Below, piece after piece: positions 12,198-24,844 of a stretch of 64,000 nt of DNA. The notes beneath the pieces were generated by a model. The model ran no database searches. It worked only from the letters and a program-made list of their open reading frames with translations, and was not told where the DNA came from. The translations under genes were made by a program, and so were the position numbers. Origin of the DNA: Rallus limicola (taxonomy: Eukaryota > Chordata > Aves > Gruiformes > Rallidae); NCBI GenBank assembly GCA_022605955.1, contig JAKCOZ010000003.1:40326761-40390760 (forward strand), given 5' to 3'. Position 1 is the first letter of the stretch; each line of letters starts with the position of its first letter.

Positions 12198-13402
12198 GTA
12201 ATGTAAATACTATTCATAAGTAAAGCAAGTATGCTACCATATCAGGTTCATGATTTTGACAGGCTATCCCTTGGTAAGTAATATAACTTCTAGGTTTATA
12301 ACATCCCAAAAGTAGTCCAAGAAAAATGTGCATGAATTTTTTTTCCACTTTGAAAATCTCTGACAAAGTTACTGGTTTTGGCGTGCATAAATTAAAAAAA
12401 AAACCAACACCCACCACAGCTACAGTGAAAATGTGGAGGATAGTGGCAAGGAACAACTATATAAAATGTCCCAGCCATTAATATATTTAGTAAAATGTTC
12501 CAAGGATTTCTATGCTGAAGACCTTACTGAAACTGTAAGAGGTCTTCTTCTCAGGCATCACACATGACATTGATACCTAAACAGGACTGCGCCATGGAGG
12601 ATATAATTATGTATAATTCTGAAAAATCAGTATGTACTTTGGTGCTTTGTGTCTACCACATGACTGCTTCCCTTTTGGTTTCTGTATTTTTAGTCCTGTT
12701 GGTCTGAACACACACTTGGAAGCAATTTAACCACCACGTGTTTCACTGAGACCATATGAGGCCTACCTGGTAACAAAACAGAACTTGCATTGATGTCCTG
12801 GTGGTTAACAGACTGCATTGCCCTATCCAGGAAGTGAGGAATTCAAGACAGAGTAACATCAGGGTATCACACAGAGTATTGTTAGGGGCTTTATTTCTGT
12901 AGCTCTGTTGGTTAGAAGAGAGTCAGTAGGACACCAAAAGCGAGTGACTTGCTTTGATCTGTGGAGGACTGGGAACTACATTCTCATTCACAACTCCCCC
13001 AAATGTTTAGAGCTTTGTCACCATCAGGTTATATATGGTAGTTCTATTTTGAGGTCCTGTCCCTAAGTCATTTCAAGCACTGATAGCAAGATCTGGACTT
13101 AAACCAAAATCTTGCTGGAAAATAGCTAGCACAATTTATCCAGGCAGCATGGGATCACATTTAAATCCATACAAGCACTAAGCTTTTTTTTAAATTAATT
13201 TTTTTAACCTATACATTGCCAGTGCTAGGGCAACTTCAGTAATTTTGAGAACAAGTAAGAACAACAGTGAAGATAAACTGTTGGCAATCAGTGCTGCTCA
13301 AACCTCTTCACATAGCTGTAAGTGCACTCTCTGTAATGTTGCACTCAGGACTGCTTGGAAAATTTGGACAAAGAACTTTTGGTAACATCTGGCAAGAGAT
13401 GT
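12198..13402. other. Intergenic sequence without recognised features
   Basis: AT-rich, with no supported gene or mobile element. Confidence 0.4.
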
Positions 13403-13446
13403 CCTTATAGACAATGTAACTTACAAAAGTTACATTGTCTATAAGG
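13403..13446. repeat. Perfect 20-bp inverted repeat, 4-nt loop
   Basis: The arms 13403-13422 (starting CCTTATAGAC) and 13427-13446 are perfect reverse complements around the loop ACAA. At 44 nt it is too short for a normal pre-miRNA. The absence of mismatches suggests recent origin, for example by template-switch (fold-back) replication. Confidence 0.9.
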
Positions 13447-13523
13447 TATTTGTAGTGGCAAGCTCAGTTTAATATGTAGGCATATGACAATGGGAGTTTA
13501 AACAAAAAAATGTACTAACTCAT

Positions 13524-14625
13524 TGTCGCAGTTGTGCATAGTTGGGTGCTGAGAAAGAGGGGCCAGGGGCTGCAGAAAATGGCTGCTGGAATCTTCTGCC
13601 AGCCTGCTGATAGCGCCTCTGAGAATCACATATGGGAGAGAAAGACTCCATCAGGGAATAGAGTGCCAGGGTACCCGGGCAAGGGGAAGTTTGCCCCTGC
13701 AGCCCGAGCTGAAGCACGTGGAGTAGCCAGAGGAAAGGACCCATGGAGGAGGCAGAGACCCGACCTGCCCGGTGGAGAGGCTCCACACTGGATGGAGCCG
13801 GTGGAGACATAGAGAAGATGCTGTGACTGACGTTGGGATGAGCCCCTGCCAGCACAAGCGACCTACAGAGATGAGCCAAACAGGTTTGCTGGGGGAGGCC
13901 TGTAGCCCCGTGGAGGACTGGGACTGAGAGACACTGTGATTTGTTGCTGCCTGCCAGAGCAGAGATGAAGCCCGGTGGGAAGAGATTTGCCTTGGAGAAA
14001 GTTCGTGGAGGACTGGCTCCTGTGGGTGAGATCCTACGGTGCAGCAGGGGGAGGGTGTGTGGAATGGATGCCCCCGTCCCGGCCAAGAAGGAAATCAACT
14101 TGCAAGGGACTGACTGAAGCCCCCATCTCCTAGTCCCTGCCCTCCCCCCCCCCCCCATCCTGTGCTGCGAGCAGGAGAGGGGAAGAAGGGAGCAAAATCA
14201 TGACCAAAGGGAAGTCTGCTTTAGAATGGAGGGGTGGGGGGAAGGTGTTACCGAGACCCCCATTTTCCCCAGCCCCTGCCCCTCCTGGGCTGTGACCGGG
14301 AGGGAAGAAGGGAGCAAACTTCTAACTAAACCCTGCTAAGGAGGGAGTTGGGGGGGGAAAGTGTTTGCCTGGTTGCATTTGTTTTAAGATTGTTGGTTGC
14401 ACTCCTGACTCTGGTTCCTTTTCACTGTTTTCTCTTAAGCGTGGTGTAATAAATTAGATAACTTTCTCCTCAGCACTCTGTGTTGAGTCTGTTTTGCCCG
14501 CGTCATTAACGAGTTTGTCTCTTGAGCCGCCCAATTATGTTATTTCTCCCCTTTCCAACTAAGAAGGAGAGTAACAGACTGATTTTGGTGGGCGTCTGGC
14601 CTTTGGCCAGGGCTCAACCACCACA
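13524..14625 (+). mobile_element. Solo LTR, ERVL-like family A, with target-site duplication
   Basis: The element runs from TGTCGCAG to CAACCACCACA and is flanked by a perfect 5-bp duplication CTCAT (13519-13523 and 14626-14630). It begins TG and ends CA, carries CCTCTGAGAATCACATATGGGAG near the 5' end, and has internal CCTGTGGGTGAGATCC and GGGCGTCTGGCC near the 3' end. No internal retroviral sequence is present, so it is a solo LTR left by recombination. A poly-C run (14147-14156) and G-rich tracts lie inside it. Open frames on both strands are incidental. Confidence 0.85.
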
Positions 14626-15307
14626 CTCATTTGGGTCGTATGACAGATTTGGAGTGGTCTTCCAGGTTTTCCCCCAACTTATTCTAAGTGTTGAAAAAAA
14701 ATGAGACATTTCCTGTGAAGTGAAAGTCTTTACCTGTTTCTCATGCCACTCCCTTGAGTACTTAAAAGGACATAATCTGACAAAACAAAAATAAATAAAA
14801 ATGCAAGGATGCATCCTAGAGGCCTATTTCTGTTCCCAGAGAAATCAATTTTAAAATTCCCACTGACATCAATGAAAGCTGGATTAAGCCTAGTTGTAGA
14901 GGAACTTTAATAGGAGAAGAGATGTCTGCCTTGGGCAAAAAGAGAATGAGGGACTTTCAAAGTTTCAAATTAGAGACAGGGGGCTCATGTTCCATTTAAA
15001 ATGCCCAGATAATCTAGTGTGGGAACAGAACAATTCAGCATGCTCTCTTCTTCCTTTATAAATTTCCTACTGCTTCTTTCAGATGAGACCTAATAAGAAC
15101 ACACACACACAAACCAACCCACCCCCCCCCAAAATTACAAATCCCAAACCTTAAAAATCTTCCTCTTGAGCTATAAAATTCCTCCCTCCCTCTCCAATAC
15201 TCCTTCTGTATCGAACAGTTATTCCACACGCAGAAATTTATAGCCTACAAACAGGCCAGATTCTGTTTCAGAAAGTGGCTTGGTTTTGCTGAGAATTTAA
15301 TGTTTCA
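14626..15307. other. Intergenic sequence without recognised features
   Basis: Apart from the target-site copy at the left edge and short CA and C runs near 15100-15130, nothing is recognised. Confidence 0.4.
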
Positions 15308-16326
15308 TCATGATCAGTGGAGTAGAATCTGAATGGAGGCCTGTGACTAGTGGTGTTCCCCAGGGCTCGGTGTTGGGTCCAGTCCTGTTTAATATCTTCA
15401 TCAACGACCTTGATGAGGGAATAACATCCACCCTCAGCAAGTACGCTGATGACACAAAGCTGGGAGGAGTGGCTGACACGCAGGAACACTGCACTGCCAT
15501 TCAGCGAGACCTGGACAGGCTGGAGAGCTGGGCTGGGAGAAACCAAATGAAATTCAACAAAAGCAAGTGTAAAGTCTTGCACCTGGGGAGGAACAACCGA
15601 CTGTATCAGTACAGGCTGGGGGATGACCTGTTGGAAAAGAGCTCTGAGGAGAAGGACCTGGGGGTCCTGGTTGATGACAGGTTGGCTATGAGCAAGCAGT
15701 GTGCCCTGGTGGCCAAGAGAGCCAATGGGATCCTGGGGTGCATCAGGAAGAGTGTGTCCAGCAGGTCGAAGGAGGTGATCCTCCCCCTCTACTCTGCGTT
15801 GGTCAGGCCCCACCTGGAGTACTGTGTCCAGTTCTGGGCCCCCTGGTATAAAAAAGACAGGGACCTTCTGGAGAGAGTCCAGAGAAGGGCGACAAAGTTG
15901 ATTAGGGGCCTGGAACATCTACCCTACGAGGAAAGGCTGAGTGAGCTGGGGCTGTTCAGCCTGGAAAAAAGAAGACTTAGGGGGGACCTAATTAATGTCT
16001 ATAAATATCTTAGACATGGGTTGCAGGGGGAATTGGCCAGCCCCTTTTCAGTGGTCTGTGGGGACAGGACTAGGGGCAATGGCTTTAAGCTAGAGCATAG
16101 GAAGTTCCGCACCAACATGCGGAAGAACTTTTTCACAGTGAGGGTGAGGGAGCAGTGGAATAGGCTGCCCAGGGAGGAGGTGGAGTCTCCTTCTCTGGAG
16201 ATATTCAAGTCTCGTCTGGACGCCTATCTATGTAGTATGAGATAGGGAGCCTGCTTTGGCAGGGGGGTTGGACCCGATGATCTCTTGAGGTCCCTTCCAA
16301 CCCCTAAGATTCTGTGATTCTGTGAT
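15308..16326 (+). mobile_element. CR1 LINE, 5'-truncated, with 3' end
   Basis: A 1.02-kb CR1 copy carries the second half of ORF2 and the full 3' UTR, ending in GGGGGGTTGGACC, then CCTTCCAACCCC and two ATTCTGTG octamers. Its coding part is uninterrupted, so it is one of the youngest CR1 copies here. Confidence 0.95.
15310..16245 (+). pseudogene. CR1 ORF2 C-terminal part (reverse transcriptase)
   Basis: 311 uninterrupted codons encode the C-terminal part of the CR1 ORF2 polyprotein. [20 protein letters not shown] and the catalytic Y-A-D-D box ([13 protein letters not shown], about residues 42-54) mark the reverse-transcriptase palm. The rest matches the CR1 tail ([20 protein letters not shown] and the [10 protein letters not shown] region). 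The endonuclease and N-terminal RT are missing through 5' truncation, so the element cannot move by itself. The first Met is only the first ATG inside the fragment, not a true start. Confidence 0.9.
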
Positions 16327-19300
16327 TTACCTGCCACCAATAATTACATGCATTTCACCACGTATTATTGAGTCACAATTGTCTTTCTTGTGTCTCCGTC
16401 CACTTATGCCATGACAGAGTTGGGATACAGCCAGGGATATGGGAACACACAGTACCTGCCTCTTTATCCTGGCTGCACCTTGCTTGTTATACAGAACTAA
16501 CCATGATTGGCAGCCCCTTGGGGACTTGCAGTGTGCTGCAGCAGGTCCTATGTTGGCCATTGCCGCAAAGCACACTTACCACACAGTGAAGATGTAGCCT
16601 ATTTATTAGTTAATGTTAGAAGATCTTACAACTGTCGAAGTTCAGTTCAAATTTTAGAACTAGTGATATGTATGTGCCTGAAAAAGATGCCAGTTTCTCT
16701 GACTTCTGTGCTCATCAATATATAACTGCAGCAAATACTACTTTTATAAGCACAACAAAAAATCTACAGAAGCAGGAATGCAACTGCTTTGACAACAGGG
16801 AGCAGGAGCAGGCTGAAAATTTAATGGAAGACAGGATATTAAATATCGTTTCTGTTCCTTTTATTTGTTGTTTACTATTTGCTTTGAGCCAGCATCCAAA
16901 AGCCCCACTATGTCATGTTTAAAACCAAAACAGCAAAATTCTCACATATGTAGAAATAGATCCTGCCTTGAGAAGCTCACACTCAAGATGAAGAATAACA
17001 TGGAGCAAGTAAAAGCAAGAAACAATCACGAAGGAGAAGGTGAGGATGATTGGTTGAGTGCCCGTGGTACCACTCTGACAGTCCCAGGCTATCCACTAAA
17101 CTAAAAGAAAAATCTTGCTCCCCAGGTTTTTTTCAAAATGGTCTGTTTCAACCCAATTTGACATTGAAAAAAAATGCTGCTGCTGGTGCTTAGTTCATGC
17201 AGAACTATAATCCAAAGGGAAAAAAACCGACAATTTGGCCACAGGCATATATTCCAACAGTTTCTTTTTTCCAGTTGCCTCTTCTGTTTATAATATTTTT
17301 TCCCTCTGAAATACTGAGGATTCAGGAATTTCTAATGAGTTCACACCTGCATTTGTCCTCCAAAACCTCTAATAAGTGTGTAGAGCAGGCACTGGGTCTC
17401 CTGCACCGAGTACTTTGCTGTACTGCGCTGCTGCTGTTGAACTATGCTGCTTGTTCATGTAGAAACTGCCTGAACTATCTGGCTTGGAATAAGCACATCC
17501 CACAGCAGATTGTAGCAATGCATGGACAAAACTTGGCCAGGGTCTGTCAGGCTTTCTGTCTCTTCTAAGCAGCCCTGACATACTGTGTAGTCTGTTACAA
17601 TGCCACATCAAAGTTTGAAAGTGACTTCTAATCTGGCTCAGTACTTGGGACTGTTGGCTTCCCAGCCTATACTCAGGACATCTTGCAATCCCACCCTGCA
17701 CATAGGATATTTATTTATTTATTTTCTATTTTACTCCTTTGAAAAAGATAACTGCTGGATCCTCATGTGGCAACACATAGAAGGTTCACATATGTTTCAG
17801 ATAAACCTGTTGCAACACAGACATCTCAAAATGTAGATGTACCCTGAAAATTAATTTAGTCCATCTGAATTCACTACAATTCACTAAATAGGTAAATAAA
17901 AGAGCTGGGCACAAAAAAATTCACTTCCACACTGTTCAGAAATTAGACTGGTGGACCTTGGCCATTGAAGGACAAATTTTGCTGTATTATTTTTTGTATT
18001 ATTTTCAGAGAATTAAAAAATATTTACATTAATAATGTAGAGCAATACTATCTGTTTGACAGAGTGAGAGAACCAGTTACATGACGGTCCCAACAACCAT
18101 AAACTCTTGTGAAAGCATAAAGCATGGAGAAGATGCTTACAGAGTCACTAGTACATGCTAGCAAAAGCAGATTTGAAAATAACTGTCAAAATATAAACTA
18201 ATCATAAAAATAACTTCTGAAGACTATAACAGGGCAAGTGTTTCATTAAAAACATCCCCACTTGTTTTCTTTGTATCAGTAGTTCTGCTGTAATTCCTTC
18301 TGTATTCTTGAATCATAGCCAATGGTGCTATCCGGAGAGAAACAGCTGAAGCAAGTTTAGAGATTGCTGTCTTTATATGGCCACAAGATGCTAAGATTTC
18401 AGGCTGCTAATTCTGTAAGCTAGTTTTCTCTTACTTCATGCTTCTGTTTTTCCAGATAAAACAACTATTGCAGAATATGTGCACGAGTCTGTAACGTCTC
18501 TTGAGGCTAACAGAAAGGTGTGGCAGAAAGCTGTGTTTGCAGCTCCTGGTACAAAGCTCCTGCTTACACATCTTTCCCACTTGTCTCTTCACTCTGCTAC
18601 CAATGGTGAAGATAGCAATCACAGTTACAGACCACTTGCAGTGATGCAGAAGTGAAAGGAAGGGAGTTACTGACAGGGTTGACTGAGAGTACCCCTGGGA
18701 GAATGGGACTCTTCTTTAGTGTCCCCTTCCAGAGAGGAAGTATCTCCTTGGCCTGGGTTGTTTTTTTTGACTGGGCTAGACTGAATGAACGTCCATTCTT
18801 TGATGACACAAAGGGTTCCTTTTTAACTGCAGAAAGGGATTAAAAAAGCATTCCCTAACTTGCTTGAAAACATGTTGGACAGACAAAATGCACTCCAAGC
18901 ATTCCCTTGTGGTTCAGACCTGCAAATAAACTCAGGAAGATGGTAGAGCACATTGCTTATGTTTGGATCTCAGGAGAATGCTGCAGGATTTAATTTTCCT
19001 TTTCAATTTTCACCAAAAATATCATTGCAATCCTTACCCCTTCACACACCCATTTCAAATGTCACACAAATAAGTGGTCTCATTCATTTAGCTTGTTCCA
19101 AAAAAGCAAAGCTACTCCTATGTGACACTACCTGTCACAGTGCTTTACCTTGTGCTGCTTACCCTCACCAAGTGCCTGCGCTGGTGGGAGTGCAGGTGTC
19201 CCAGCAGTTAAAACCTGCCTATGTGACTAGGCAGTCAGCCTTCAGAACTGCAATTTCACCAAACATATGACCTGTGGACGTCTCTAAAATGGCAGTCTGT

Positions 19301-20156
19301 CTCAAATGAAATGAGTCCTTTTCTCTATTCCCTTATAGGGGAACTGTGCAATTGACTTCAGTGAGACTGTCTGTAGACTGAAGTCCTGCTGTGTATTGGG
19401 GAAGAAAATATGAATGTTGCTCTAAATTGTTTCACTTCTCTATCTGATAGAAGAACTCAGATGTAGGGTTTAGGTTTTAAACTACTTCAGCGTGAGAAGA
19501 AACTTAAGTGTGAAGTAGCATTCATTCCATTCAGAGTTAAGCTGGTGAACATGAGACTCAGGGCACTGTGTGTGCTTAAAACGTCTTTAAGCACTGTGTG
19601 TGCTTAAAACGTGTTGACTCTTAAAACGTCTCGTTAGGACCCAGAAACTTTTATTATGCAAAGGAATACTTTTCCTGCCTCATGTAATCTGGCGTAGTTT
19701 ATTGAAAGTCTAAGTTTAACTAAGCTATTTTTATTTACAGGAAGACATAGTTTATACGGTTTAAAGCATGAATGCATGGAAGACAGCCCTGGAGAAACTA
19801 AGACCTTATCTGGAAATGCAGAAGAGGATCCCTTGTGACAGCTGCCAGTTTAGCAAAGTCTGTTTGCAGAAGTCAGAACTAATAGTGTTCATGTTCCCAA
19901 ATTACTTAACATTGAACTTGCCTCAGAGGTAAACATCCTCCTCTATTTTTTTAGTGATTTTAGCCTTATTCTCATAATTGACCATTTCTTATAGTTCTCC
20001 TTTCCTGTAATTGGAATTAAGTATATCTATTATACAAAAAAGTGGATTTGAATAATTAGATGCCTTCCAAAGGAAGTGTTGTTACATATAATTTTCCAGT
20101 TCCCAGGGACCAGAATGTGTTTGGGATAGTGCTCAGATACTGATTAATTTAGGGTT
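16327..20156. other. Intergenic sequence
   Basis: No supported exon, RNA gene or mobile element is seen. A 22-bp direct duplication (GCACTGTGTGTGCTTAAAAC plus GT) occurs at 19563-19584 and 19591-19612, with a partial third copy of its end (CTTAAAACGT) just after. Confidence 0.4.
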
Positions 20157-20680
20157 AAATGTGCTAACTTGCTTTGCTAACGACTCTGCCTTTGAAGAAG
20201 GGAAAAGGACTGATAAAGAGCTGGCTTTGCTAAAAAGTATCCCTGGAGAAGAGCTGAAAGGCTGATAAAGAGGAAGGATCCTGCCCCAGCAGGTGCCAGA
20301 GCTGGGGCATTGCCAGGGGGGGCTGAGGGCAACAAAACTGGGCACTAACTAGGGGAAAGATAAAGGTGGCAGGGGGGAGATAGCAACCACCTGCCCAATT
20401 CAAGGACTATGCACATGACACCCACACACACACCTTCAGGGAGCATGCCTGCTAATTTGAATATGCTCAACCAACAGATGATGCGGTAATTACTAACCAA
20501 TTAGTGTCAATTGAGTTGTTTTTTTCTAATCAAACCCTGTAAGAGGATCAATAGGTTGTAAATTCTGTGCAGCTCTGTGGAATTAGCACCTCGCACCGTC
20601 TCTGGGCAGACATGGAGTAAATCAAATACCTCTGCTCTGGGTGTTTACTGGTGTACTGCACACCGGGTAATGACATGACA
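20157..20680 (+). mobile_element. Possible ERV LTR (diverged)
   Basis: The segment starts TGTGCTAACTTGC and ends ACACCGGGTAATGACA. Near its 3' end it has GTGCAGCTCTGTGGAATTAG and CACCTCGCACCGTCTCTGGG, which look like the R-U5 part of an avian ERVK-type LTR. No matching target-site duplication was found and the borders are approximate. It may also be some other old repeat. Confidence 0.4.
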
Positions 20681-21307
20681 GCATCACTTAGATCAAGGTC
20701 ACTGAAGTGTCATCTTTTTGAACTACACTCTGCCACCTCCTCCCTCTAAGACTTTTGTTAAACCACTTAACTTTTCCGCATCTTCTTCTCCACCTGTGAA
20801 ATGAGTGGCAATACCTTCCAAGCTCACGTAGGAGTACCTTGGCAACTTGTGAGGACAGAACGTTTTGCAAGAGCCAGGTGCTACTGCTCAGGCCTCCATG
20901 AACTTGACATGGTAGGAGGGGTGGACACAGCCCTAGTCTGACCTGGGGATTGTGCAGCTGGCTGGCCATGACTGGTTTGCATGTTGATTAGTGGATGCCT
21001 ACACTCACTTTATTGAAGAACTTATTTTATAGGGTGGTAGGTCTGGAGGCTATTTAAAAGATAGTTTTGTCAGCAGATGTCATATAATAACCTGGCAGAA
21101 AGTAGTTTAAAAACCCAAAGTAAAAACATAAGCAATTTTACTTTTTCCCCCGGGGATTTAATTTATCTTGGGCTCATTTTCTTGGTGCCTTTTGAACATT
21201 ATTTTAGGATGTGTACAACTCAACTCTCAGAAGATTTTCTGGACTTGAGAAACGTATGGAGGGTTTCGGTAAAGTTTAGGATTAGAAGTGGAGATTGATG
21301 AGAAGAG

Positions 21308-21438
21308 GTACTTGTGTCTTCCCTTTCCCTCCCTTACCTCTCCCCTTCCCTGCCCTTCCCCCTGCCCTTCTCTCCTCCCTCCCTTTTCCCTTTTGTTTTC
21401 CATTTCCTTCCCTTTCCCCTTTTCCTTTTCCCTCCCCA
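21308..21438 (+). repeat. C/T-only polypyrimidine tract
   Basis: About 130 nt of almost pure pyrimidine built from CCCTTCC and CCTTTTCC variants. Mirror-symmetric homopyrimidine tracts like this can form triplex (H-) DNA. Open frames across it are composition artefacts. Confidence 0.85.
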
Positions 21439-21952
21439 ATCTCTTTCCCAAGAGTCAGCCAACTGATGTTTCAGTTCCCATGCTTCTGCTAGAGCACTGC
21501 CAGTCTTCCTCACATTAGCAGAGAATGACTTTCAGTTATTTATGTGCTGTATTATAACAGCTGCTTGAATAAAAGATACTTTTAAATTTCACTAATCTTT
21601 TAACACAAAAAATGAAAAGAAGTCAGGAAAGGCAGTTTCTTAGAAGGACAGAGAGCCATTTAGCTGAAAGGAACAGGCTAACCTCAGTATTTGGGGTTTT
21701 TTCCTGGTTTCTCTCTCACATGGTCCTGTACTGAGAACTTAGTAATGACAGCCTGGATGAGCACCCCTCCTTAGCACATTGCTCATCTTAAATGCTGAAG
21801 AGAAAGCCAAGGTTCCAAACTCTATTCCACTGCTAAATTAGACATCAGAAATATAGAGGATACAGCATTCAGCAATGCAATGACTTTGTCCTTCTGTGGA
21901 GATGCCTCTAGTCTGTTCTCAAGTGACAACAGCTGAAGCATTTCCATCATAC

Positions 21953-22013
21953 AATCTAGGCCTTATAGTACCAATCTAGGTACCTTATAGTACCAATCTA
22001 GGTACCTTATAGT
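21953..22013 (+). repeat. ~23-bp tandem repeat, about 2.7 copies
   Basis: The unit CAATCTAGGTACCTTATAGTAC repeats head to tail; the first copy has CC where later ones have TAC. Confidence 0.85.
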
Positions 22014-22763
22014 AGGGAAGGGAGGTCAGTAAGGAAAAGGGAAGAATCATGTATCAGACACTGGAATCGTATAGTTTATTTTTATTATCTATTTAAAGTG
22101 TATTTTATTGGTATGTATTACCACCAGCTTCTATATATGGAGGCTACTGTTCCTTTAATGAGCTGATTTTACTTCCCTGCCCACATAGTTCATTTGTATC
22201 AAGCATGCCTTCCTGGCAATATCGATTATGAATCAATTTACTTCTGACAACTGTTCTGAGCATAGCTTTTAGAAGGCCACGAAATCCTTTCTTTACCAAG
22301 GTGTTTCGGGCACAAAGAAAAGCTCTAAAAAAGCATTAAACTTAATGTTTTCTACAAGATCAGCTATAGTGAACAAAGAGAAACTGCTTCATACTGCAAC
22401 CAAGGCAGAGGCAGAGTTATTTTTGTCCAATGCTCACTTCACCACAAGGTAAGCAAAGAAATCCTTATGTGATATATGTCCCTAATAACTCGCTCAGATC
22501 AGGCAGGCAGAGGTCACAGAGCAAGAAACCAGCCCCACAAAAATAGGTGTTAAGATAATTTTAAAAGGAGGTGTAGGCTGGGAAGGCTGCTGGGAGGGGT
22601 AGATCTAATGTTACTTATTTTTACTTCCTTATTTTGCCTCCATAATGAGGATTTAACTGTGTCTGTAACTGTTCCAGTTTTGCTAAAATTTCCATAAAGC
22701 CTACTAGTACCTTCAGAGGACTTGAAGCCGGCCTGCAAATGTCCCCAGCTATAGCTGAAAGGA

Positions 22764-22786
22764 AAATAAATAAATAAATAAATAAA
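22764..22786 (+). repeat. (AAAT)n microsatellite
   Basis: Five to six uninterrupted AAAT units. Confidence 0.9.
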
Positions 22787-24011
22787 AGAACTAGTAACAC
22801 CTGATTCACTTAGGAAACACAGAGGCATAAATTGTACCTGTGACTTCTTAGGACTTTTGCACAAGAGAGAGATACCTCCTGAGAGAGGTCAGGAGCTGTT
22901 TTTGCCAGGAGGTCTGTTATGCTCCCCCAAGAAACAAGAGCAGCACTGAGCTGAATCACGACAGGATCCTAAGAGAGGGAAGAGTTGCAGTGTTGAGCTA
23001 AGCTGATCTTGGGCCCAGGTTGCTGTTAAAAAGGGCAGTGCTGCTCCTCTTGGGTCACCCTGCTCCTCAAACATGACGTACATTTGCAATGGCTGCAGTG
23101 ATTCCAGAGCCTTGAGACATGTCAGCCCCTCAGATCTTACTAAAGGGCAGTATTACTTTCTTGAAGTTCTAGCTTTCAAGCAGATCAACAAGTTGGTTTG
23201 AATTGACAAGCAATTCCTAGTTTTGATAGGAAAGAGGTGGCAAGAACATGTACCTGAGAGCAAGGCATAATCACCCTTCTCAGCTGCAAAGCCATCTCAG
23301 AGCAGCTTAAGCCAAAAATTTTACTGTGCTGCAGAAGTGTCTTGAACACATTTTGCTCCACCAGAGCCAACCGGTTTTATGTTTTCAGTGTTCCCTTGTG
23401 TAACTTCCATTAGCATTATGTTTGTTGGAACCTATTTTGTTGAAATAACCAGGTGGTACACACAACAATTACACATGAAAAACCTGTATGTAGCAGCTGG
23501 AAGTCTTTAGGTCTGTCCTTATGCCCAAGCAGGAGCACTAGCCCTACGCAGCTAAGAAAGGGCTAGCTAGTGTTGTGCAGCAAGAAGCCCATGGAGACAC
23601 AGTTCAGACCTTGAGTTTTGTTCCACACTCAACAAGGGCAGCTACACAGTGTTAGAGTCTCTTTCAAGAGCTATTATTTCATAATCAGCTTCACTAAGTC
23701 TCACCTGATGGCTCAAGAAATTAAAAGAATTACCTATATATGTATACACAAACTCACACACAGTATGTACCATAATCTAGGCATTTTATTAACAACATAA
23801 CTACAACTTTCAGAGTTTCTTCTAGGACAAGCTAAACATGACCATGCTGTGTGTTTACGTCTACATTTTAGAAGTGCACATCAAACAGCATACCCAACCA
23901 TTATTAATGTGATTTATAGATTTCCAGAAATTGTTTCATTTAATAATTTCTGTACTGTTGTGGGCACCAGCAAATTCTCACCAACTTTATTCTGGAAAGT
24001 GCATGCCTGCC

Positions 24012-24775
24012 TGTTGCAGTTTGCTGTAGCTGTGCTGCTGGGATGGCTTTTGCAAAGCAGCAGTTACAGTTTGTTGCAAGTTCCAGACAGTAAACTTCAG
24101 CCAATTCAAGGCCAAAGTCTGACTAATCACAGAAGGATTCATAGTGCCTCTGTGAATCACATATAGGAGAAAAAACCCTGCAGGCTGGCGCACTTTGCCA
24201 CCGGAACACAGAGTGAGCTGAGACGGAAGGCAACTTGGGAGGAACAGACTGAAACCCCCCACTCCCCATTCCCTGCCCATCCTGGGGCTGCGATGGGAGG
24301 GAAGAAAGGAGAAAATTGATGATTAAAGTCAAGTGTGCTGAGGGGTGGGTGGAAGTAGAAGTGTTAAGACCTGGGGAAGGAAAGCAGCTTGTATCACTGG
24401 AACCCCACTGCCCATTCCCTGCCCCTCCCCAAACCATGTTGTGGGGGGAAGAAGGGAGTAAAATCGTGATGAAGTTTGAGTTTGCTAAGAAGGGGAGGGG
24501 TGGGGGGAAGGCGCTTTAAGACCTGGCCGCTTCTTACTCTTATCTCATTCCGGTTCACTGGGTGTATTAGTTGTAGTTGTAATAAATCACTTTTCTTTCC
24601 TTTATTCTGTGCTGAGTCTGTTTTGCCCATTGCACTAATTGGAGAGGGGTCCCTCTGTCCTTATCTCAGGGCCTGAGCCTCCAAAAATACATTTTCTCCC
24701 CTTTTCGGCTGAAGGGGGGAGTGAGCGAGCGGCTTGGTGGGCATTTGGCCTCTAGCCAGGGCCAAAACCACTACA
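24012..24775 (+). mobile_element. Solo LTR, ERVL-like family A, internally deleted
   Basis: The element runs from TGTTGCAGTTTGCTG to GCCAAAACCACTACA with a perfect 5-bp target duplication CTGCC (24007-24011 and 24776-24780). It is nearly identical to the LTR at 60927-62139 but lacks about 430-440 bp between CAGAGTG and AGCTGAGAC. The duplication on both sides shows this is an original insertion site. It holds an AATAAA signal near 24580 followed by a likely R-U5 part (TTTATTCTGTGCTGAGTCTG). Confidence 0.9.
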
Positions 24776-24844
24776 CTGCCAAATGGTTCTTGCTCAGAGG
24801 TAATTTTCACGTGAAAAATGTATTTTGTAGCATAGTGAGGATGC
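24776..24844 (+). repeat. Flank shared with 62140-62208
   Basis: This 69-bp stretch right of the LTR (CTGCCAAATGGTTCTTGCTC onward) recurs right of the second LTR copy at 62140-62208 with no mismatch that I could see. It is not part of the LTR, since it starts with the CTGCC target duplication. It therefore marks duplication of LTR plus flank. Confidence 0.9.

Larger units (their letters stand above)
20681..24006. other. Intergenic sequence with simple repeats
   Basis: No gene is supported. It contains a polypyrimidine tract (21308-21438), a short tandem repeat (21953-22013) and an AAAT microsatellite (22764-22786), listed separately. Confidence 0.4.

Noticed and set aside
15268..15918. 216-codon minus-strand ORF
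   Set aside because: Antisense shadow of the CR1 ORF2 frame.
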